Shown one piece after another: positions 48,548 to 57,343 of a stretch of DNA of 64,000 bases. A program made the position numbers and the translations under genes. The notes below the pieces were generated by a model. That model worked only from the letters and a program-made list of their open reading frames with translations. It searched no databases and had not been told where the DNA came from. Within the stretch, counting starts at the first letter, position 1; each line of letters opens with the position of its first letter. The stretch covers positions 1 to 64,000 of the forward strand of contig NZ_QUNO01000018.1 in assembly GCF_003387475.1 (NCBI RefSeq), given 5' to 3'. The stretch comes from Kutzneria buriramensis (GTDB lineage Bacteria > Actinomycetota > Actinomycetes > Mycobacteriales > Pseudonocardiaceae).

Positions 48548-49573
48548 TTGGCAACTGATATCGCGGCGGCTCGGTCGGCGTGGATGGAGCCGGGGGCGTT
48601 CGAGGTGGCGCCGGGCGTGTTCCGGATCCCGCTGCCGCTGCCCAACGACGGCCTGCGCGCGGTCAACGTGTACGCCATCTCCGACGGCGACGAGCTGGTG
48701 CTGATCGACTCCGGCTGGGCCCTCGACGAGGCCCGGGACCGGCTGGAACAGGCGCTGGGCGGCATCGGCCACGGCTTCGAGAGCATCAGCCGCTTCCTGG
48801 TCACGCACGTCCACCGCGACCACTACACGCTCGGCGTCACGCTGCGGAAGACGTTCGGGTCAAGGGTGAGCCTGGGCATCGGCGAGCAGCCGTCGCTGGA
48901 GGCGATCCTGAACGGACGGGTCGAGGGCCAGCTCAACGACCTGGTGCGCTGGGGCGCGGCGGACATCGCGGAGCGCATGCGTGAGGGCATGAAGCGCGGC
49001 GGTCGGCAGCCGGACGGCTACGAGCGGCCGGACGAATGGATCCGCGGCGAGACGGAGATCCGCCTCAACACCCGGACCCTCAAGGCGCTGCCGACGCCCG
49101 GGCACACGGCCGGCCACCTGGTCTACATGGACGCCGACTCCTCGCTGCTGTTCGCGGGCGACCACATCCTGCCGCACATCACCCCGAGCATCGGCTTCGA
49201 GCTGGTACGCCAGGAACTGCCGCTGGGGGACTACCTGGACTCGCTGCGCCTGGTCCGCGAGCACCCGGACATGCGCCTGCTGCCGGCCCACGGCCCGGTC
49301 GCCGACTCCACCCACGTCCGCGTGGACGAGCTGCTGGACCACCACCGTCGTCGCCTGGACGAGACGGAACGCGCCCTCGGGCAGGACGTGGCGACGGCGG
49401 CGGAGGTGGCGGGCCGGATGGGTTGGACCCGGCACAACCGCAAACTGTCCGAAATGGACACGTTCAACCGCATGCTGGCCATCGGCGAGACCTCCGCGCA
49501 CCTGGACGTGCTGGTCCGGGACGGCCGGCTCACCGGGTCCACTGTGGACGGAGTCGCGCGCTACACGGCCTAG
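48548..49573 (+). CDS. Metallo-beta-lactamase-fold hydrolase (LACTB2/RNase-like group)
   Basis: 341 aa from a TTG at 48548, chosen because GGAGG lies 6 nt upstream. The zinc site is 'FLVTHVHRDHYTLG' (HxHxDH), with 'ALPTPGHTAGHLVYMD' and 'LLFAGDHILPHI' and a final 'LLPAHGP'. A C-terminal winged-helix-like extension 'AAEVAGRMGWTRHNRKLSEMDTFNRMLAIGETSAHLDVLVRDGRL' is typical of the LACTB2-like group. It probably hydrolyses a thioester or ester (or RNA); the name does not imply antibiotic resistance. Cytoplasmic. Confidence 0.9.
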   Translation: MATDIAAARSAWMEPGAFEVAPGVFRIPLPLPNDGLRAVNVYAISDGDELVLIDSGWALDEARDRLEQALGGIGHGFESISRFLVTHVHRDHYTLGVTLRKTFGSRVSLGIGEQPSLEAILNGRVEGQLNDLVRWGAADIAERMREGMKRGGRQPDGYERPDEWIRGETEIRLNTRTLKALPTPGHTAGHLVYMDADSSLLFAGDHILPHITPSIGFELVRQELPLGDYLDSLRLVREHPDMRLLPAHGPVADSTHVRVDELLDHHRRRLDETERALGQDVATAAEVAGRMGWTRHNRKLSEMDTFNRMLAIGETSAHLDVLVRDGRLTGSTVDGVARYTA

Positions 49574-49614
49574 AACCTGCCTCCGGTCGGGGCCCGGAGA
49601 TCCCCATGCGGAAA

Positions 49615-49641
49615 AGTAGTTGATGGAGTCCATCAACTACT
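49615..49641. promoter_or_regulatory. MarR operator: perfect 12-bp inverted repeat
   Basis: AGTAGTTGATGG and CCATCAACTACT are separated by AGT. The repeat lies just upstream of the -10 box TAGCGT (49644-49649), overlapping the expected -35 region of the MarR gene, so autorepression is likely. Confidence 0.75.
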
Positions 49642-49643
49642 GC

Positions 49644-49649
49644 TAGCGT
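49644..49649 (+). promoter_or_regulatory. -10 box, leaderless MarR promoter
   Basis: TAGCGT is followed by 7 nt and then the ATG at 49657. Confidence 0.55.
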
Positions 49650-49656
49650 CTACCGC

Positions 49657-50148
49657 ATGGTGAGTCGTGAGGACGTCGAGGGTCTGGTTGCGGCGCTGTT
49701 CACGGTGAACGGCGGCCTGACCAAGGCGGCGAAGCAGCGGCCGAAGGCCGCCGAGCTGCGGCTGCTCCAGACCGTCGCGATGCACGAGGGCAGCCGGCCG
49801 TCCGAGCTGGCCGAGGCCATGGGCGTGGACCGCTCGCTGGTCACCCGGCAGCTGCGCGACCTGGAGGACGAGGGCAAGGTCAAGGTCAGCCCGGACCCCC
49901 GTGACGGCCGCGCCTTCATCGCCGAGCTCACCGAGCTGGGCCGCCAGCAGATCGCGGAGCTCACCGAGTTCGGCATGCGCCGGTTCGAGAGCTTCGTCGC
50001 GGACTGGGAGGCCGACGAGCTCCGCGAACTCACCCGCCTGCTGTGGAAGTTCGAGCACAGCAAGGCCGCCGTCGTCGAGCGGGAACAGCAGGAGCACCAG
50101 CGGCCCGAGCGCGGCCGCGCCCGTCGAGCAAGGGGGAACACCGAATGA
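49657..50148 (+). CDS. MarR-family transcriptional regulator
   Basis: 163 aa from the ATG at 49657. The winged helix is 'LRLLQTVAMHEGSRPSELAEAMGVDRSLVTRQLRDLEDEGKVKVSPDPRDGRAFIAELTELG' with the 'DxRxxxxxLTxxG' wing pattern, flanked by dimerisation helices. The basic C-terminus 'ERGRARRARGNTE' is unusual. It should repress its own operon through the palindrome at 49615-49641. The next gene starts within its stop codon (ATGA), so they form an operon. Confidence 0.92.
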   Translation: MVSREDVEGLVAALFTVNGGLTKAAKQRPKAAELRLLQTVAMHEGSRPSELAEAMGVDRSLVTRQLRDLEDEGKVKVSPDPRDGRAFIAELTELGRQQIAELTEFGMRRFESFVADWEADELRELTRLLWKFEHSKAAVVEREQQEHQRPERGRARRARGNTE

Positions 50149-50972
50149 ACACGGCCAAAGCCAAGGTCTTAGCCATCGCGCTGCTGGACATGGCGCTGGA
50201 CATCGTGGTGCCGACGGTGGTGTACCTCATCCTGCAACCGCTCGGCGTCCCGTCCGTCCTCGCGCTGTCCGCCGGCGCCGTCCTGATCGGCGGCAAGGCC
50301 GCCTTCGGCAAGCTCACCGACACCGGCGAACGCGACGTCAAGCTGGTCCTGGCCAGCACGGTCGTCTCGCTGGCGGTGATGTTCGGCCTGTACGCGGCGG
50401 GCGTGTCCGTCACCATCGCGATGGTCGCCGGCGTGGCGGTGCAGGCCGTCGGCGTGGCCACGTCGATCCTGCGCAGCGGCAAGCTGGACGGCTTCGCCCT
50501 GCTGGTGCTGACCGAGCTCGCGCTGGGCATCGCGCTCACCTTCGTCAGCAGCGGCGACCCGCGCTTCCTGGTCGCCCGCCCGGCCTTCTACACCGCCGTC
50601 GCCGCGGTCTACGTCTTCATCACGGTCTTCCGCGGCAAGGCCTTCATGTACGTCGTCGGCCGCCCGATGGCCGTCGCCGGCGACCCGAAGCGGGACGCCG
50701 CCTACAACCGGGCCTGGGACAACTCCGCCGAGTTCCGCCGCCTGGAGCGCATCGGCACCGCCGCCTTCGGCCTGGTGCTGCTGGCCGAGTCGGTGCTGCG
50801 GGTGGTGCTCGCCTTCCAGTTCGGCGCCGACGACGTGGCCGCCTCCAGCCTGGTCTCGAACCTGCCGGTGATCATCCTGTTCGTGCTGTTCATCGTCGGC
50901 TTCAAGGTGATCCTGGTGCCCCGCCTGAGCAAGGTGGTCGACGCCGAGATGCCCGTCGAGAAGGCGGCCTGA
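50145..50972 (+). CDS. VC0807-family-like multi-pass membrane protein
   Basis: 275 aa from the ATG at 50145, overlapping the MarR stop by 4 nt. Six to seven membrane helices are visible. The pattern 'LLDMALDIVVPTVVYLILQPLGVPSVLALSAGAVLIGGKAAF' and 'LDGFALLVLTELALGIALTFVSSGDPRFLVARPAFYTAVAAVYVF' is that of VC0807-like proteins. No catalytic motif is seen. Under MarR control, a role in tolerance or transport is possible but unproven. Confidence 0.8.
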   Translation: MNTAKAKVLAIALLDMALDIVVPTVVYLILQPLGVPSVLALSAGAVLIGGKAAFGKLTDTGERDVKLVLASTVVSLAVMFGLYAAGVSVTIAMVAGVAVQAVGVATSILRSGKLDGFALLVLTELALGIALTFVSSGDPRFLVARPAFYTAVAAVYVFITVFRGKAFMYVVGRPMAVAGDPKRDAAYNRAWDNSAEFRRLERIGTAAFGLVLLAESVLRVVLAFQFGADDVAASSLVSNLPVIILFVLFIVGFKVILVPRLSKVVDAEMPVEKAA

Positions 50973-50973
50973 C

Positions 50974-51486
50974 CTAGCCCCGCTGTGCCGATCCCCATTG
51001 GGGCCCCAGACCCGGATCCTCCTCGAACACGAGCCAGGTCCGGGTCGCCCGCACGCCCTTCACGCTCTGGATCCGCTCCAGCACCACCTCGCGCAGCGCC
51101 AGGTTGTCCGGCGCGTGCACCAGGGCCAGCACGTCGAAGTCGCCACCGACCAGCGCCAGGTGCTCGATGTAGCGGATCCCGCGCAGCGCCTTGGCCACCG
51201 ACCGCCAGGTGTTCTGCTCGATGGTCAGCAGCACGTATGCGCTGGTGCCCAGGCCGGCCCGGCGCGGCGAGATCTCCGCGGTGAAGCCGGTGATCACCTC
51301 GGCGGCCAGCAGCCGGTCCAGCCGGGCGTAGGCACTGGTGCGGGAGATGTGCACCCGGTCGGCCAGCGTCCTGATCGACATCCGGCCGTCGCGCCGCAGC
51401 TCGGCGATGATCGCCCGATCCACGTCGTCGAGCTCGGCGGCCGAACGTCCGGCCGGCCCCGGTGTGACGTCGGTCTCGATGGACAA
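50974..51486 (-). CDS. Lrp/AsnC-family regulator (probable bkd regulator)
   Basis: 170 aa from a TTG at 51486, with GGAGG just upstream; the conserved part begins ~20 residues later ('ELDDVDRAIIAELRRDGRMSIRTLADRVHISRTSAYARLDRLL', the AsnC helix-turn-helix). The C-terminal RAM domain is 'YVLLTIEQNTWRSVAKALRGIRYIEHLALVGGDFDVLALVHAPDNLALREVVLERIQSVKGVRATRTWLVF', which binds amino acids. Divergent from bkdABC, it most likely controls branched-chain amino acid breakdown in response to such amino acids. Confidence 0.9.
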   Translation of the reverse strand: MSIETDVTPGPAGRSAAELDDVDRAIIAELRRDGRMSIRTLADRVHISRTSAYARLDRLLAAEVITGFTAEISPRRAGLGTSAYVLLTIEQNTWRSVAKALRGIRYIEHLALVGGDFDVLALVHAPDNLALREVVLERIQSVKGVRATRTWLVFEEDPGLGPQWGSAQRG

Positions 51487-51508
51487 ACGGCCCTCCAAAC
51501 GGCCACGA

Positions 51509-51536
51509 GGCGGAAATCTGTCTCGGATCTTCCGCC
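51509..51536. promoter_or_regulatory. Inverted repeat in the asnC/bkd divergent promoter
   Basis: GGCGGAA (51509-51515) and TTCCGCC (51530-51536) are separated by 14 bp, between the divergent starts at 51486 and 51603. It is a candidate site for the AsnC-type regulator. Confidence 0.4.
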
Positions 51537-51602
51537 AGTGTCGGACAAGGAGCTCAGAATGTCGAGGAAACGCCTGCAAACGTCTGCCGAAGGAGGACCC
51601 CG

Positions 51603-52694
51603 GTGTCCGATCACATCGCCACGGACCTGCTGCCCTCGGCCACCCCCGTGCGCTACCTCGCCGAAGACGGCACCACCGTCGACGGACCCGCCGGCTACCC
51701 CCGGCCGAGCACCGAGGAGCTGCGCGAAGCCCACCGCCGGATGGTGGTGGGACGCCGATTCGACGCCCAGGCCACCGCCCTCACCAAGCAGGGCCGCCTC
51801 GCCGTCTACCCGTCCAGCCACGGCCAGGAGGCGTGCCAGATCGCCGCCGCCATGGTGCTGCGCGAGGACGACTGGCTGTTCCCCACCTACCGCGACACCA
51901 TGGCGATGGTCACCCGAGGCCTGGACCCGGTCGAGGCGCTGGGCCTGCTGCGCGGCGACGCGCACTGCGGCTACGACCCGAACGCCACCCGCACCGCCCC
52001 GCAGTGCACCCCGCTGTCCACCCAGACGTTGCACGCCACGGGTCTGGCGTACGCCTTGCGCCGCAAGGGAACCGACAGCGCAGTGCTGGCCCTGATCGGC
52101 GACGGCGCGACCAGCGAGGGCGACTTCCACGAGGCGCTGAACTTCGCCGCGGTGTTCGAGGCGCCGGTGGTCTTCCTGGTGCAGAACAACGGATTCGCGA
52201 TCTCCGTGCCGCTGGAGAAGCAGACCAAGGCGCCCTCCTTGGCGTACAAGGGAGTCGGCTACGGCGTCCGCTCCGAGCAGGTCGACGGCAACGACCCGGT
52301 GGCCATGCTCGCGGTGCTGCACAAGGCGTTCGAGCACGCCCGCGCCGGCGCGCCCTTCCTGGTCGAGGCGCACACCTACCGCATCGAGGCGCACACCAAC
52401 GCCGACGACGCCACCCGCTACCGCAACAGCGATGAGGTCGACCGCTGGCTGGACGCGGATCCGTTGGCCCGCCTGGAGAAGCACCTGCGCACGCTCGGCG
52501 CCCTCACCGACGAGGACGTCGCCGCGGCGCAGGCCGACGGCGAGCGGCTGGCGGCCGACCTGCGTAGCCGGATGAACGCCGACCCGCACCTGGACCCGAT
52601 GACGCTGTTCGACCACGTGTACGCCCGGCCCACCACGCAGCTCGTCGAGCAGCGTGACCTGCTGGCCACCGAGCTCAAGGCCCAGGAGGGCTGA
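51603..52694 (+). CDS. bkdA: Branched-chain 2-oxo acid dehydrogenase E1 alpha subunit
   Basis: 363 aa from GTG 51603, behind GAAGGAGGA. Thiamine-diphosphate binding motif 'GDGATSEGDFHEALNFAAVFEAPVVFLVQNN' (residues ~160-190), preceded by 'SSHGQEACQIAAAMVLREDDWLFPTYRD' and followed by 'GNDPVAMLAVLHKAFEHARAG' and 'PFLVEAHTYRIEAHTNADDATRYR' (phosphorylation-loop region of the family). With E1 beta it decarboxylates 2-oxo acids derived from Val, Leu and Ile. First gene of a tightly overlapped operon. Confidence 0.93.
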   Translation: MSDHIATDLLPSATPVRYLAEDGTTVDGPAGYPRPSTEELREAHRRMVVGRRFDAQATALTKQGRLAVYPSSHGQEACQIAAAMVLREDDWLFPTYRDTMAMVTRGLDPVEALGLLRGDAHCGYDPNATRTAPQCTPLSTQTLHATGLAYALRRKGTDSAVLALIGDGATSEGDFHEALNFAAVFEAPVVFLVQNNGFAISVPLEKQTKAPSLAYKGVGYGVRSEQVDGNDPVAMLAVLHKAFEHARAGAPFLVEAHTYRIEAHTNADDATRYRNSDEVDRWLDADPLARLEKHLRTLGALTDEDVAAAQADGERLAADLRSRMNADPHLDPMTLFDHVYARPTTQLVEQRDLLATELKAQEG

Positions 52695-53707
52695 TGGCCG
52701 CCACCACCATGGCGCAGGCGCTCAACCGCGCGCTGCGCGACTCGATGACGGCCGACGAGCGGGTGCTCGTCTTCGGCGAGGACGTCGGCCAGCTCGGCGG
52801 CGTCTTCCGCATCACCGACGGCCTGACCAGGGACTTCGGCGAGGACCGCTGCTTCGACACGCCGCTGGCCGAGGCCGGCATCGTCGGCTTCGCGCTGGGC
52901 ATGGCCATGGGCGGCTTCAAGCCCGTGGTCGAGATGCAGTTCGACGCCTTCGCCTACCCGGCCTTCGAGCAGATCACCTCGCACGTGGCGAAGATGCGCA
53001 ACCGGACCCGCGGCCACCTGACGGTGCCGATGGTGATCCGCGTGCCGTACGCCGGCGGCATCGGCGGCGTGGAGCACCACTGCGACTCCAGCGAGGCGTA
53101 CTACGTGCACACGCCGGGCCTGAAGGTGGTCACGCCGGCGACCGTCAACGACGCCTACACGCTGCTGCGGGAGGCGATCGACGATCCCGACCCGGTGATC
53201 TTCATGGAGCCGAAGAAGCTGTACTGGTCCAAGGAGGACATCGAGCTCCGGCACATCGACGAGCCGCTCGGGCACGCCGCGGTCCGCCGGCACGGCAAGG
53301 ACGCCACGCTCATCGCCTACGGCCCGTCGGTGCCGGTCGCGTTGCAGGCGGCCGAGGCCGCCGCCGAGGAGGGCGTCGACCTCGAGGTGATCGACCTGCG
53401 CTCGCTGGTGCCGTTCGACGACGACACCGTGATGCGGTCGGTGCGCCGCACCGGGCGCTGCGTGGTCGTGCAGGAGGCGTCCGGTTTCGCGGGCTTCGGC
53501 GCGGAGATCGTCGCCCGCATCCAGGAGCGCTGCTTCCACTCGCTGGCCGCGCCGGTGATCCGCGTCGCCGGCTTCGACATCCCCTACCCGCCGCCGATGC
53601 TGGAGCACTCGCACCTGCCCAGCGTGGACCGCGTGCTGGACGCCGTGGACCGCCTCCAGTTCACCGACGAGCCCGACCACCGGTACCTCACGGGGGCCCA
53701 CTCATGA
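52694..53707 (+). CDS. bkdB: Branched-chain 2-oxo acid dehydrogenase E1 beta subunit
   Basis: 337 aa; its ATG overlaps the E1 alpha stop (TGATG). Typical transketolase-like E1 beta sequence: 'MAQALNRALRDSMTADERVLVFGEDVGQLGGVFRITDGL', 'RCFDTPLAEAGIVGFALGMAMGGFKPVVEMQF', 'VIRVPYAGGIGGVEHHCDSSEAYYVHTPGLKVVTPATVNDAY', C-terminal 'VIDLRSLVPFDDDTVMRSVRRTGRCVVVQEA'. It forms an alpha2beta2 heterotetramer with BkdA. Confidence 0.94.
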   Translation: MAATTMAQALNRALRDSMTADERVLVFGEDVGQLGGVFRITDGLTRDFGEDRCFDTPLAEAGIVGFALGMAMGGFKPVVEMQFDAFAYPAFEQITSHVAKMRNRTRGHLTVPMVIRVPYAGGIGGVEHHCDSSEAYYVHTPGLKVVTPATVNDAYTLLREAIDDPDPVIFMEPKKLYWSKEDIELRHIDEPLGHAAVRRHGKDATLIAYGPSVPVALQAAEAAAEEGVDLEVIDLRSLVPFDDDTVMRSVRRTGRCVVVQEASGFAGFGAEIVARIQERCFHSLAAPVIRVAGFDIPYPPPMLEHSHLPSVDRVLDAVDRLQFTDEPDHRYLTGAHS

Positions 53708-54897
53708 CGACCGAACAGCTGTTCCGGTTGCCGGATCTGGGGGAGGGGCTCACCGAGGCCGAGGTGCTCGGCTGGAAGGTGGCGGTGGGCGACACCGTGC
53801 ACGTCGACCAGGTGGTGATCGAGGTGGAGACGGCCAAGGCGGCCGTCGAGGTGCCGGTGCCGTTCGAGGGCACCGTGCTGAAGCTGTTCGCCGAGGCCGG
53901 TTCCGTGGTGTCGGTGGGGGAGCCGCTGATCGCCGTGGGCGCGGCGGCGCAAGCTGCCGAGTCCGGCTCCGGCAACGTGCTCATCGGCTACGGCACCAAG
54001 GACGAGCCGCGCACCCGTCGCCGCCGGGCCAAGGCGGCGGTGGCCACCGCGGCGGCACCGGCCGCGCCGGCCGTCGAGCAGGCGCCGAAGGTGATCTCGC
54101 CGCTGGTACGGAAGTTGGCCCGGGACAACGGGATCGACATCGCGACGATCACCCCGACCGGTCCGGACGCGATCGTGCTGCGCAAGGACGTCGAGGCGGC
54201 GATCGCCAAGCCCGCGCCGGCGGTCGACGGCGAGCGGATCCCGCTGCGCGGCATGCGCCGGGCCATCGCCGACAAGCTCAGCCGCAGCCGGTCCGAGATC
54301 CCCGACGCCACGACGTGGGTCGACGTGGACGCCACCGGGCTGATGGAGGCCCGCAAGGTGATCGGCGTCGGCGTGCTGGCGCTGATGGCCCGCATCGTCG
54401 TCGCCGGCCTGGCCCGCTACCCCGAGCTGAACTCCACTGTGGACACCGAGCGGCAGGAGATCGTCCGCTTCAAGGCGGTCAACCTCGGCTTCGCGGCGCA
54501 GTCCGACCGGGGCCTGGTGGTGCCGGTCGTGCGCAACGCCAACCGCCTCACCACGCTCGAACTGGCGGCCGAGCTGACCCGGCTCACCGAGCTGGCCCGC
54601 GCCGGCACGCTCACGCCGGAGGACATGACCGGCGGCACCTTCACCCTCAACAACTACGGCGTCTTCGGGGTCGACGGCTCCACGCCGATCATCAACCACC
54701 CGGAGGCCGGGCTGCTCGGCGTCGGCCGCATCGTCGACAAACCGTGGGCGGTCGACGGCCAGCTGGCGGTCCGCAAGGTCACCCAGCTGTCCTTCACCTT
54801 CGACCACCGCGTCTGCGACGGCGGCGTGGCCGGCGGCTTCCTGCGCTACGTCGCCGACTGCGTGGAACGGCCGGTGACGATGTTGGGCGGGCTCTGA
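53704..54897 (+). CDS. bkdC: Branched-chain 2-oxo acid dehydrogenase E2 (lipoyl acyltransferase)
   Basis: 397 aa from the ATG at 53704 (4-nt overlap with bkdB). Residues ~1-80 are a lipoyl domain with Lys in 'VEVETAKAAVEVPVP'. Residues ~135-175 are the peripheral subunit-binding domain ('ISPLVRKLARDNGIDIATITPTGPDAIVLRKDVEAAI'). Residues ~185-397 are the catalytic domain, ending 'LSFTFDHRVCDGGVAGGFLRYVADCVE' with the active-site HxxxDG. Transfers the acyl group to CoA. No E3 gene follows; a shared lipoamide dehydrogenase elsewhere is likely. Confidence 0.94.
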   Translation: MTTEQLFRLPDLGEGLTEAEVLGWKVAVGDTVHVDQVVIEVETAKAAVEVPVPFEGTVLKLFAEAGSVVSVGEPLIAVGAAAQAAESGSGNVLIGYGTKDEPRTRRRRAKAAVATAAAPAAPAVEQAPKVISPLVRKLARDNGIDIATITPTGPDAIVLRKDVEAAIAKPAPAVDGERIPLRGMRRAIADKLSRSRSEIPDATTWVDVDATGLMEARKVIGVGVLALMARIVVAGLARYPELNSTVDTERQEIVRFKAVNLGFAAQSDRGLVVPVVRNANRLTTLELAAELTRLTELARAGTLTPEDMTGGTFTLNNYGVFGVDGSTPIINHPEAGLLGVGRIVDKPWAVDGQLAVRKVTQLSFTFDHRVCDGGVAGGFLRYVADCVERPVTMLGGL

Positions 54898-54900
54898 GCC

Positions 54901-55377
54901 TCACCAGGTGTCGGCGACGACCCACCAGCGCACGCCGTCGTGCATCAGGATCGCCTGCGTCTCGCCCTGCTCCTCCAGCATGCCGTCCGGCGTGCTGGAG
55001 GCCTCGCCGGCGTAGTGCACGACGGCCAGCGCGCCGCCCTTCTTGGCCACCGTGGACACGCTCACGATCTCGGTGGTGCGTTCGTACCAGCCGGATTCGG
55101 CGTGCTTTTCCTCGACGAGCCGGATGAAATCGTCCAGCGGGCAATTGTTCACCGTCGTCTCGCCGTCCTCGTTCACGGTGAGGCAGGCGAACAGCACGTT
55201 CGGCACGCACAGGGAACGGAGCCGATCGCTGTTCCACGCCCCTTTCGGCCCGTTCACCGAATCGTGCAGCGCCGTCACGATCGCCTCGGGTGATGCGACG
55301 TCCTCGGCACGTGCTTTCGGCACCCACTCCTCGAGTTCGCGATTGGTGCGACTCCACGCCGCGTGCGCATCCGCCAT
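54901..55377 (-). CDS. NTF2/SnoaL-like hypothetical protein
   Basis: 158 aa from the ATG at 55377. The pattern 'SPEAIVTALHDSVNGPKGAWNSDRLRSLCVPNVLFACL...PLDDFIRLVEEKHAESGWYERTTEIVSVSTVAKKGGALAVVHYAGEASSTPDG...ILMHDGVRWWVVADTW' fits a cone-shaped NTF2-like fold (helices followed by a curved sheet ending 'dGxrWwVvad'). It may be a small enzyme or ligand binder. Convergent with bkdC, 3 nt apart. Confidence 0.75.
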   Translation of the reverse strand: MADAHAAWSRTNRELEEWVPKARAEDVASPEAIVTALHDSVNGPKGAWNSDRLRSLCVPNVLFACLTVNEDGETTVNNCPLDDFIRLVEEKHAESGWYERTTEIVSVSTVAKKGGALAVVHYAGEASSTPDGMLEEQGETQAILMHDGVRWWVVADTW

Positions 55378-55440
55378 ACCCGAACCGTAAACCCACAGCG
55401 GGAATGGTTGACCGGAAGTTCCGCGAAACCGGCACGAAAA

Positions 55441-55470
55441 AGGCGGCGGAGCGCCGGGGCTCCGCCGCCT
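55441..55470 (-). terminator. Intrinsic terminator of the PAC2 gene
   Basis: AGGCGGCGGAGC and GCTCCGCCGCCT form a perfect 12-bp stem with a 6-nt loop. Read on the minus strand it is followed by TTTTT, a rare full intrinsic terminator for this GC content. Confidence 0.85.
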
Positions 55471-55487
55471 CGATGGGACAGGGACGA

Positions 55488-56411
55488 TCAGCGGTCGAAC
55501 GGTCCGGGCGGGCCGTCGCCCCGCTGGCCGCGCTCGCCGCGGCCGCGGCGGCGCAGGTAGCGCTCGAAATCGGCGGCGATGGCGTCGCCGCTGGTCTCGC
55601 TGAGCTGGTTGTCGGCGTCGGCGTCGCCGCGCTCCTCCAGGGCGCGGACGTAGTTGCGCACGTCCTCGTCCTCCTCGGCCATCTCGGTGACCGTCTGCTC
55701 CCACTCCTCGGCCTGCTCCGGCAGCGCCCCGAGCGGCACCTCGATGTCGAGCGCCTCCTCCACCCGGTGCAGCAGCGCCAGCGTGGCCTTGGGGGCGGGC
55801 GGCTGCGACACGTAGTGCGGCACCGCCGCCCAGAACGAGATCGCCGGCACGCCGGCCTGCACGCACGCGTCCTGGAACACCCCGACGATGCCGGTCGCGC
55901 CCTCGTAGCGCGAGCTCTCCAGCCCGAACTTGGCCGCCGAGTTGGCGTCGTAGGCCATGCCGGTGACCGGCACGGGGCGGGTGTGCGGGGTGTCCATGAG
56001 CATCGCCCCCAGCGTCACGACGGTGGTCACGCCCAGTTGCTCCACGTAGCCGATCAGCTCGGCGCAGAACTTGCGCCAGCGCATGTTCGGCTCGATGCCG
56101 TGCACGAGCACCACGTCCACCGAGGACCCCGGCGGGCGGCACACCGACAGCCGGGTGGTCGGCCACTCGATCCGCCGCGTGATGCCCTCGACCATGCGGA
56201 CCGTGGGCCGCGTGACCTGGAAGTCGTAGTAGTCGTCGGGATCGAGTTCGGCGAGGGGGGTGGCGTCCCAGGTGAGTTCGAGGTGCTCGATCGCGGTGCT
56301 GGCGGCGTCGCCGGCGTCGTTCCACCCTTCGAAAGCGGCCACGAGGACGGGGTCGGTGAGCTGACGCTGCTCGGCCGAGGCGCCCTCTGCGTTCAGGTCC
56401 GGATCGGTCAC
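55488..56411 (-). CDS. PAC2-family protein
   Basis: 307 aa. The PAC2 (proteasome assembly chaperone-like) fold is seen in 'PVLVAAFEGWNDAGDAASTAIEHL', 'LVHGIEPNMRWRKFCAELIGYVEQLGVTTVVTLGAMLMDTPHTRPVPVTG' and 'GVFQDACVQAGVPAISFWAAVPHYV'. The C-terminus is highly charged ('ERYLRRRGRGERGQRGDGPPGPFDR'). Actinobacterial PAC2 proteins are widespread with unclear function; a link with proteasome-type proteolysis is suggested by the eukaryotic family only. Confidence 0.9.
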   Translation of the reverse strand: MTDPDLNAEGASAEQRQLTDPVLVAAFEGWNDAGDAASTAIEHLELTWDATPLAELDPDDYYDFQVTRPTVRMVEGITRRIEWPTTRLSVCRPPGSSVDVVLVHGIEPNMRWRKFCAELIGYVEQLGVTTVVTLGAMLMDTPHTRPVPVTGMAYDANSAAKFGLESSRYEGATGIVGVFQDACVQAGVPAISFWAAVPHYVSQPPAPKATLALLHRVEEALDIEVPLGALPEQAEEWEQTVTEMAEEDEDVRNYVRALEERGDADADNQLSETSGDAIAADFERYLRRRGRGERGQRGDGPPGPFDR

Positions 56412-56600
56412 CGGCCCAGCCTACGACCCGGGGCAGGTCCGACTCGTTCGGTGCACCTGTTTGCCCCCCGCGCGTCGTCCCGTCGATCGTTCGGCGGGAG
56501 GGTGTGGCGCTGGCCGCACCGCCCCCGCGAACCCCCTGTGGGCGGGGTCGGCTCGGTTACCGTTGCGGGTGCGGTGGCACTTCGACAGGCAGGAGAACCC

Positions 56601-57263
56601 GTGCGCGGGCCGGCGGCGGTCTTGTTCGACATGGACGGCACTCTGATCGACTCCGAGAAGGTCTGGGACGTCTCGCTGGCGGATCTGGCCGCCTCGCTGG
56701 GCGGCGCGCTCACGCCCGAGACCAGGGCGGCCATGATCGGGTCCAACATGGACCGCACGATGGTGCTGATGTTCGACGACCTCGGCCTCGCGCACGACCG
56801 GTCGGCGATGGACGAGGGCTGCCGATTTCTCACCAAGCGAACAGAGGAGCTGTTCCACGAGGGCCTGCCGTGGCGGCCCGGCGCGGCCGATCTGCTCGCC
56901 GCGGTGAAGGCGGCCGGCGTCCCGACCGCGTTGGTCACGTCCACCGAGCGCGCCCTGACCGAGGTCGCGCTGGACACCATCGGGCGTGACTTCTTCGACG
57001 TGACCATCTGCGGCGACGAGGTCGACGGCCGGAACAAGCCGCTGCCCGACCCGTACCTGAAGGCGGCGCGGCTGCTGGGCGTCGAGCCGGCCGACTGCGT
57101 GGCGGTCGAGGACTCGCCGACCGGCTCCGCCTCGGCCGCCGCCGCCGGCTGCACCGTGCTGGTCGTGCCGTGCGACGTGGACGTGCCGATCGGGCCGGGC
57201 ATGGTGCTGCGGGAGACGCTGGTCGGCGTGGACGTCGCTGCCCTCGGAGCACTGCTGGGCTGA
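56601..57263 (+). CDS. HAD-IA family phosphatase
   Basis: 220 aa from GTG 56601, with AGGAG 6 nt upstream. Motif I 'VLFDMDGTLIDSEKVWD', motif II 'ALVTSTERALTEVAL', motif III Lys in 'GRNKPLPDPYLKAARLLG', motif IV 'CVAVEDSPTGSASAAAAG'. It is of the beta-phosphoglucomutase-like branch and hydrolyses or isomerises a phosphorylated metabolite. Divergent from the PAC2 gene. Confidence 0.92.
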   Translation: MRGPAAVLFDMDGTLIDSEKVWDVSLADLAASLGGALTPETRAAMIGSNMDRTMVLMFDDLGLAHDRSAMDEGCRFLTKRTEELFHEGLPWRPGAADLLAAVKAAGVPTALVTSTERALTEVALDTIGRDFFDVTICGDEVDGRNKPLPDPYLKAARLLGVEPADCVAVEDSPTGSASAAAAGCTVLVVPCDVDVPIGPGMVLRETLVGVDVAALGALLG

Positions 57264-57343
57264 GAATTCGCGCAGACCCGGCCGCCACGGGTGGTTTCCC
57301 ACCCGGTCGGCTGGCATTCTGGCAGGCACTACCGGGGACGGGC

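Noticed and set aside
48548-49573. Calling the metallo-beta-lactamase-fold gene a beta-lactamase
   Set aside because: It has no signal peptide and carries the LACTB2-like C-terminal extension, which points to a cytoplasmic hydrolase.
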